From an uncultured Hyphomonas sp. (GTDB lineage: Bacteria > Pseudomonadota > Alphaproteobacteria > Caulobacterales > Hyphomonadaceae): a DNA stretch of 64,000 nucleotides. The translations under genes and the position numbers were made by a program. Under the pieces are notes generated by a model, which made no database searches, was not told the origin of the DNA, and saw only the letters and a list, made by a program, of their open reading frames with translations. Positions 59,690 to 64,000 of this stretch are shown here, piece by piece (within the stretch, counting starts at the first letter, position 1; each line of letters starts with the position of its first letter). The DNA is taken from positions 930,001 through 994,000 of the forward strand of contig NZ_OY787456.1 in NCBI RefSeq assembly GCF_963678875.1, written 5' to 3'.

Positions 59690-60658
59690 CTATTCAGCCG
59701 CCACAGTTTCAGCAGCAGCTTCCTGCTCCGAGAGGAAGCGTTCGGCGTCCAGTGCAGCCTGACAGCCCATGCCGGCTGCTGTGACGGCCTGGCGGTAGGT
59801 CTCGTCGGTCACATCGCCAGCAGCGAACACGCCCGGAATTTCGGTCTGCGGCGTGCCAGGCTTGGTGATGAGGTAGCCATTGTCCTTCATCTTCAGCTTG
59901 CCTTTGAACAGCTCGGTCGAAGGGGCGTGGCCGATGGCGATGAAGACGCCATGCACGGGTACGAGCTTCACCTCGCCGGTGGTCACATCCTTGATCTTCG
60001 CACCTGTCACGCCGAGCGGGTTCTCGTCGCCGACCACCTCTTCCAGCGTATGGTTCCAGACCACTTCGACCTTCGGGTGCTTCAGAAGGCGCTCCTGCAG
60101 GATCTTTTCGGCGCGGAAGCTGTCGCGGCGGTGCACGACGGTGACCTTTGAGGCGAAGTTCGTCAGGAACAGCGCTTCTTCCACGGCGGAGTTGCCGCCG
60201 CCAACGACCATGACTTCACGGCCGCGATAGAAGAAGCCGTCACAGGTGGCGCAGGCGGAAACGCCGAAGCCCTTGAACTTCTCTTCCGTAGGCAGGCCCA
60301 GCCATTTGGCCTGGGCGCCGGTGCAGATGATGATCGAATCGGCGGTATAGACCGTCCCGCTTTCGCCCACGGCCTTGAACGGGCGGCTTTCGAGGTCGAC
60401 CTCGGCGATGTGGTCGTTTTCGACCTTCGCACCCATGGCTTCGGCGTGTTCCTGCATCTTCACCATCAGGTCCGGGCCCTGAATCTCGGTGAAGCCGGGA
60501 TAGTTCTCGACTTCCGTGGTGATGGTCAGCTGGCCACCGGGCTGGATGCCGGTCACCACCAGGACATCGCGCAGGGCGCGGGCACCGTAGACGGCGGCCG
60601 TCCAGCCAGCCGGGCCGGAGCCGATGATCAGGATTTCAACGTGTTTCGTGTCGGCCAT
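59690..60658 (-). CDS. trxB: Thioredoxin reductase (NADPH)
   Basis: A 322-residue flavoprotein that reduces thioredoxin with NADPH. The FAD motif is ILIIGSGPAGWTAAVYGAR, the redox-active disulfide is ACATCDGFF (CATC), the NADPH motif is VMVVGGGNSAVEEALFL with HRRDSFRA (2'-phosphate site), and the late FAD motif is PGVFAAGDVTDETYRQA. Length is standard. The glutaredoxin-MauE protein at the left of the window belongs to the other thiol branch. Confidence 0.97.
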   Translation of the reverse strand: MADTKHVEILIIGSGPAGWTAAVYGARALRDVLVVTGIQPGGQLTITTEVENYPGFTEIQGPDLMVKMQEHAEAMGAKVENDHIAEVDLESRPFKAVGESGTVYTADSIIICTGAQAKWLGLPTEEKFKGFGVSACATCDGFFYRGREVMVVGGGNSAVEEALFLTNFASKVTVVHRRDSFRAEKILQERLLKHPKVEVVWNHTLEEVVGDENPLGVTGAKIKDVTTGEVKLVPVHGVFIAIGHAPSTELFKGKLKMKDNGYLITKPGTPQTEIPGVFAAGDVTDETYRQAVTAAGMGCQAALDAERFLSEQEAAAETVAAE

Positions 60659-60771
60659 GAGCTCGCCCCGTGGTTCAGCTTGGAAGAAGTGAGCCCCTAT
60701 ATGGGGCGCCTTCTCGCTGCTTAAAGCGGTGCGGCCGTCATATCAATGTGAGCGGGCAGGCCTGTGCGGGG

Positions 60772-61353
60772 CTATTCGTCCCGATACGCCTTGATATGGT
60801 CGACCTGTTCGCGGGTCATCTTGCCGTCCGCGATGTACTGCTCAAAGCGCGCATCTTCCTCGGCTCGCCCCGCATCGCGTATCGCTTTCGCTTCAGCCAG
60901 CTCTGCTTCCGTCATGTAGGATTTCGGCTTCGAGCAATGCGCGATCGCGCTTCCGATGGAATCCATGATTTTCTGGGAAGACCGCGCCGACTGGTAATTC
61001 TCCAGATAGAGCGCTGCCAGTTCCTCTTCCGCGCGCTTCGTCTGCTCTTTTTTCACGGCAGGAAGGGAGATCTCGATCACCTTGCCCGCGAGCTCCTGCT
61101 GCGCCGGATCGATCCGGTCAGATACGTAACGCGTGATGCATCCGCAGCCGACGATCTTCTTCACGCCGGAGCGGAATTTGATGCCGCCATCGCGAAACGC
61201 CTTGTGGCAGGTATCCAGCAAGGGCTCTTCGGCCTGCGTGATCGAGAATTGCTCGACGGCCCCCGCGCGCTGGGCTTTCAGTGACTGATTGCCCACCATG
61301 GCAATTCCACCCAGAACCACGATCGCCGCGCCGTATTTCACAAGTGCGCTCAT
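60772..61353 (-). CDS. Hypothetical protein with N-terminal signal anchor
   Basis: A 193-residue protein. The N-terminus MSALVKYGAAIVVLGGIAMV is a signal or membrane anchor. The remainder is helical and charged, with Cys in LLDTCHKAF, VGCGCITRY and AHCSKPKSY that may be paired. The start two codons downstream of an earlier ATG was chosen because GGGAG lies seven bases before it. I do not recognise the family. The C-terminal region (SYMTEAELAEAKAIRDAGRA) resembles a coiled coil. Confidence 0.68.
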   Translation of the reverse strand: MSALVKYGAAIVVLGGIAMVGNQSLKAQRAGAVEQFSITQAEEPLLDTCHKAFRDGGIKFRSGVKKIVGCGCITRYVSDRIDPAQQELAGKVIEISLPAVKKEQTKRAEEELAALYLENYQSARSSQKIMDSIGSAIAHCSKPKSYMTEAELAEAKAIRDAGRAEEDARFEQYIADGKMTREQVDHIKAYRDE

Positions 61354-61431
61354 CGGCATCTCCCTGTAGCAATTGCTGCAGGTATAGCTCAGGCAGGTGT
61401 CGATTCGGTTCTTGTTCTTGTTGAAATTAAA

Positions 61432-62427
61432 TCAATTAGAAGAAGGGTCAGAAACCACTTCAACGGTTGCATGGGAAACGTCGAACTTCTCCGCGAGGCG
61501 GGCTTTCACGTCCCGGCGCAGGGTTTCGATGCAGGCGCCCGAAACAGCCGTGACTTCCAGCGTGATGAGCGGCTTCGATTCGGTCAGGGCCCAGGCGTGG
61601 ATGTGCGAGACGCTGGCGACATTGCCGATATGCTCCACAAGGTCCTGCCGGATATCTTCGGGCGACAGGCCTTCGGGCGTGCCTTCCAGCAGGATGTGGC
61701 CAGCCTGCCGCGCGATCCGGACGCCGGCGACGAGCACGAGCAGGGCGACCAGGATCGAAAGGATCGGGTCCGCCGGTACCCAGCCGGTCGTGAGAATGAC
61801 GATGGCCGCCGCGATGGCTGCGACAGAGCCAAGCAGGTCGCCGATAACGTGCCAGAGTGCGCCCTGCAGGTTCAGATCATGCTTGTCGCCGCCATGCAGC
61901 ACCCAGGCGGCCAGCACGTTCACGACAAGGCCACCGATGGCGATCCAGAGCATGATGCCGCCCAGAACCGGGGCCGGGTCCAGCAGGCGGTGGACGGCTT
62001 CCCACACGATCCAGCAGGAGAGGGCGACGAGCGCGATGCCATTGGTGAAGGCGGCGAGCACCTTCATGCGGCCGAATCCGTAGGAACGGCTGGGGTCTGC
62101 CGGACGATCGGCCAGCTTGTATCCGACCCAGGCCAGAACCAGCGATGCGGCATCGGTCAGCATGTGTGCGGCGTCAGCCAGCAGGGCGAGCGAACCTGAG
62201 ATGATCCCGCCGGTGACCTCTGCCATCATGAAAGAGGCTGTGAGCACCGCAGCGATCGCCACCCGCCGGCGCGAATCTGCCGTCGTCATGTCGGCATGGT
62301 CATGAGAGTGCCCGTGTCCATGTGCGTGCCCATGTGCGTGTCCATGGCCATGATCGTGACCTTGCACGTGGTCATGACCGTGATCGTGGGAGTGGTTCGC
62401 TGGGTCGTTGTTCAGGTCGCAGTTCAT
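61432..62427 (-). CDS. Cation diffusion facilitator, zinc exporter
   Basis: A 331-residue CDF transporter. The N-terminus is extremely His-rich (about 17 His between residues 12 and 45), a cytosolic metal sink. Six helices follow; the two HxxxD metal motifs are ADAAHMLTDAASL in helix 2 and LWHVIGDLLGSV in helix 5. The C-terminal domain has GTPEGLSPEDIRQDL and HIHAWALTESKPLITLEV, typical of ZitB/CzcD. It exports zinc, perhaps cadmium or cobalt, in exchange for protons. No regulator is adjacent; control may be in trans. Confidence 0.95.
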   Translation of the reverse strand: MNCDLNNDPANHSHDHGHDHVQGHDHGHGHAHGHAHGHGHSHDHADMTTADSRRRVAIAAVLTASFMMAEVTGGIISGSLALLADAAHMLTDAASLVLAWVGYKLADRPADPSRSYGFGRMKVLAAFTNGIALVALSCWIVWEAVHRLLDPAPVLGGIMLWIAIGGLVVNVLAAWVLHGGDKHDLNLQGALWHVIGDLLGSVAAIAAAIVILTTGWVPADPILSILVALLVLVAGVRIARQAGHILLEGTPEGLSPEDIRQDLVEHIGNVASVSHIHAWALTESKPLITLEVTAVSGACIETLRRDVKARLAEKFDVSHATVEVVSDPSSN

Positions 62428-62573
62428 GGACCTGAGGTGGAATCCTTTCGGCGGAACGTCAATTCGAGTGTGATAGCGTAGCGTTACCCAGCGCCCCGGT
62501 TTTTTCGCGCTGCCGTCACGGCATGTGTGCTAGATTGCCTGAAAACATAACAAAAACCATGGGGAGGAAATCC

Positions 62574-63290
62574 ATGAGCCCACCGCGCCTGCGCCAGCTT
62601 GTGATCGCTGCCAACAGTCTGGACACCGCCGACACGCTGAAGAACGTCCTGGGCCTCGGAGAACCGTTTCCGGATCCCGGCGTCTCGGAATTCGGCCTTG
62701 TGAACGCCGTGTTCGCAATTGGCGACCAGTTCCTCGAAGTCGTGGTGCCGACACAGGACAAGGCCCCAGCGCGGCGCTTCATCGACCGGGGCGGGGAGGG
62801 TGGCTATATGGCAATCTTCCAGACGGATGACATGAATGGCTTGCGCACGCGCGTCGATGGGCTGGGCATCCGGCGCGTCTGGAACATCGATCTGCCGGAC
62901 ATTTCCGCCAGTCATCTCCACCCGGCAGATATCGGCGGGGCGATCGTTTCGGTGGATGAACCGCGCCCGGCCGGCAGCTGGCGCTGGGGCGGTCCGGGCT
63001 GGCGCGACCAGTCAGTTCCCGGACGGTTCACGCATGCGGTGCTGGAAACGCCCGATCCGGATGCGCTGGCCCAGAAATGGGGGCTCGTCTTTGGCTTGAC
63101 CGCAGACAAGCGCCGCCTGTTCCTGGCCGACGCAGTGCTTTACTTCAACGAAGGCCCCGCTGACCGGATGATCGAGTTTGGATTCGATCTTCCGGATGGA
63201 GACAAGGCGCTCGAACGCGCTGAGGCTGCCGGGCTGGCGGTCGACGGCAAAAGCACACATGTCGCCGGCGTCAGGCTGGCATTCGGCTGA
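62574..63290 (+). CDS. VOC family protein (two-module)
   Basis: A 238-residue VOC-fold protein with two glyoxalase-like modules (PRLRQLVIAANSLDT and FTHAVLETPDPDALAQKWG). GGGGAGGAAA lies before the ATG. Only some of the usual metal ligands are clear: His in THAVLE, Glu in FLEVVVP and Glu in MIEFGFDLP. It may be a dioxygenase-like or a binding protein. The frame is open 17 codons further up, but the strong Shine-Dalgarno sets this start. Its 3' end touches that of the convergent gamma-glutamyltranspeptidase. Confidence 0.83.
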   Translation: MSPPRLRQLVIAANSLDTADTLKNVLGLGEPFPDPGVSEFGLVNAVFAIGDQFLEVVVPTQDKAPARRFIDRGGEGGYMAIFQTDDMNGLRTRVDGLGIRRVWNIDLPDISASHLHPADIGGAIVSVDEPRPAGSWRWGGPGWRDQSVPGRFTHAVLETPDPDALAQKWGLVFGLTADKRRLFLADAVLYFNEGPADRMIEFGFDLPDGDKALERAEAAGLAVDGKSTHVAGVRLAFG

Positions 63291-64000
63291 TCAGTAGCCG
63301 TCTGCTGTACCATCCTTGCGCATCTCGGTTGCGGCGACATAGGCACCGCTGTCGAAGTCGCGCATGATGGCCTGATACCCGCCGGCATTGGCGCCGCAGC
63401 AATCGATGTTCAGTCCACGGCGCTCCAGCTCCGCACGGGTTTCCGGTGGGATCCCGCTTTCCAGTGAGACCGTGCCGATGTCGGCGTCGCATGCTGCGTC
63501 GTCGAAATCATCGGTAGGCTCGCAGCCGCCATTATGCTCCCAGCGTGCCGCGTCTCCGGCCTCCTGCAGGCCCATGTCGAAATCGACGAGGTTCAGGATG
63601 ACCTGCACATGGCCCTGCGGCTGCATGCCGCCGCCCATCAGGCCGAAGCTCAGCCATGGCTCAAACGGGCAGGCCTGCTCGATCGGTTCGGCGCGCACCT
63701 GACAACCCGGCATGTCCTTCTTGAACGCAAAGGCCGGGATGATTGTGTGGAACGGCCGCTTGCCCGGCTCCCAGACGTTCGGGTGGGCCGGGTCGAGGCT
63801 GAACAGCTGGCCACGGTCCTGGAACATGAATCCCATGTCGTCGGCAACGAGACCGGAGCCCATGCCGCGATAGTTCGACTGGATCAGCGACACCATCATG
63901 CCGTTCTCGTCCGCGACGGTGAGGTAGGTCGTGTCGCCATCTTTCAGTTTCTTGTCGGCATCGATTAGCGACTGAACCTGCGCGGCGCAGTCTCCAGTGG
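63291..64000 (-). CDS. ggt: Gamma-glutamyltranspeptidase, C-terminal part (partial)
   Basis: The window ends inside this gene; the last 236 codons are visible. The small-subunit start GDTTYLTVADENGMMVSLIQ holds the nucleophile threonine (first Thr of TTYLTV), and later SLDPAHPNVWEPGKRPFHTI and SFGLMGGGMQPQGHVQV are typical. The enzyme cuts itself and then splits glutathione or other gamma-glutamyl compounds in the periplasm. The segment GGGMQPQGHVQ is the usual GGSR-like substrate loop region. The N-terminal large subunit and signal lie outside. Confidence 0.9.
   Translation of the reverse strand, partial: TGDCAAQVQSLIDADKKLKDGDTTYLTVADENGMMVSLIQSNYRGMGSGLVADDMGFMFQDRGQLFSLDPAHPNVWEPGKRPFHTIIPAFAFKKDMPGCQVRAEPIEQACPFEPWLSFGLMGGGMQPQGHVQVILNLVDFDMGLQEAGDAARWEHNGGCEPTDDFDDAACDADIGTVSLESGIPPETRAELERRGLNIDCCGANAGGYQAIMRDFDSGAYVAATEMRKDGTADGY

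Noticed and set aside
1..64000. CRISPR array, prophage or insertion sequence anywhere in the window
   Set aside because: No regularly spaced repeats, no transposase, integrase, capsid or cas protein was recognised among the coding frames.

Overview
The window is a high-GC, densely packed chromosomal segment of an alphaproteobacterium, most likely from the Caulobacterales/Hyphomonadales side (Hyphomonas-like). Support for this: a perfect GTTC-N7-GTTC LexA box upstream of uvrA, a TipF-like degenerate EAL protein, an alphaproteobacterial DUF3035 lipoprotein, TrmFO, a CtrA-like half-site pair, and many lipoproteins and YbjN-type secreted proteins. I see no insertion sequence, prophage, integrase or CRISPR array. 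Most of the window is core chromosome with a few accessory genes inserted.

Layout. 0-1.3 kb: end of an unknown gene, then a MerR-type regulator divergent from a glutaredoxin-MauE fusion, sharing a MerR-type 19-bp-spacer promoter. 1.3-10.2 kb: trmFO, three tandem diverged paralogous membrane proteins, uvrA and ssb around an SOS box, and a lipoprotein class D beta-lactamase. 10.4-15.8 kb: gyrA-coaD-cyclophilin-queA. 15.8-19.2 kb (minus strand): an overlapping SDR-csaA-thioesterase operon and a DUF262/DUF1524 (GmrSD-like) gene. 19.3-26.6 kb: FAH-family hydrolase, a degenerate MBL-fold lipoprotein, TipF-like protein, HAD phosphatase, MaoC hydratase, ribF and a pair of secreted YbjN-like proteins. 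26.8-33.7 kb: ileS-lspA-DUF3035 lipoprotein-M16 pair (one catalytic, one lacking the zinc motif). 33.7-40.5 kb (mostly minus): an NrtR-like regulator with an HD hydrolase, an unlisted 50-residue membrane microprotein, a KAS III enzyme, a bioY-ygfZ-tag-lipoprotein operon, a gene remnant, and a VOC/CMD pair. 40.6-46.9 kb: tightly overlapping dihydroorotase-HD-potassium channel genes, followed by an acyl-CoA synthetase and a ThDP enzyme. 46.9-53.7 kb: slt, dapA, smpB, a family 5-like uracil-DNA glycosylase, recQ and a ClpP paralogue. 53.7-59.4 kb: hybrid histidine kinase, D-2-hydroxyacid dehydrogenase, two family-2 glycosyltransferases and DUF983. 59.4-64 kb: tRNA-Met(CAU), trxB, a secreted hypothetical, a CDF zinc exporter, a VOC protein and the C-terminal part of a gamma-glutamyltranspeptidase.

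Functional themes. DNA repair and replication are over-represented (uvrA, ssb, gyrA, tag, UDG, recQ), with uvrA under an evident LexA box. Envelope biogenesis recurs (lspA, DUF3035 lipoprotein, M16 pair, Slt, glycosyltransferases). The points most worth a second look are the MerR/Grx-MauE unit, the lone GmrSD-like gene, the ligand-less MBL lipoprotein, a dihydroorotase with Q replacing the first metal-binding His, a voltage-sensor K+ channel with a C-terminal zinc ribbon, a Shine-Dalgarno hairpin, a membrane microprotein and the gene remnant beside bioY. No single large new system stands out. Names rest on motif recognition by eye, without database searches.
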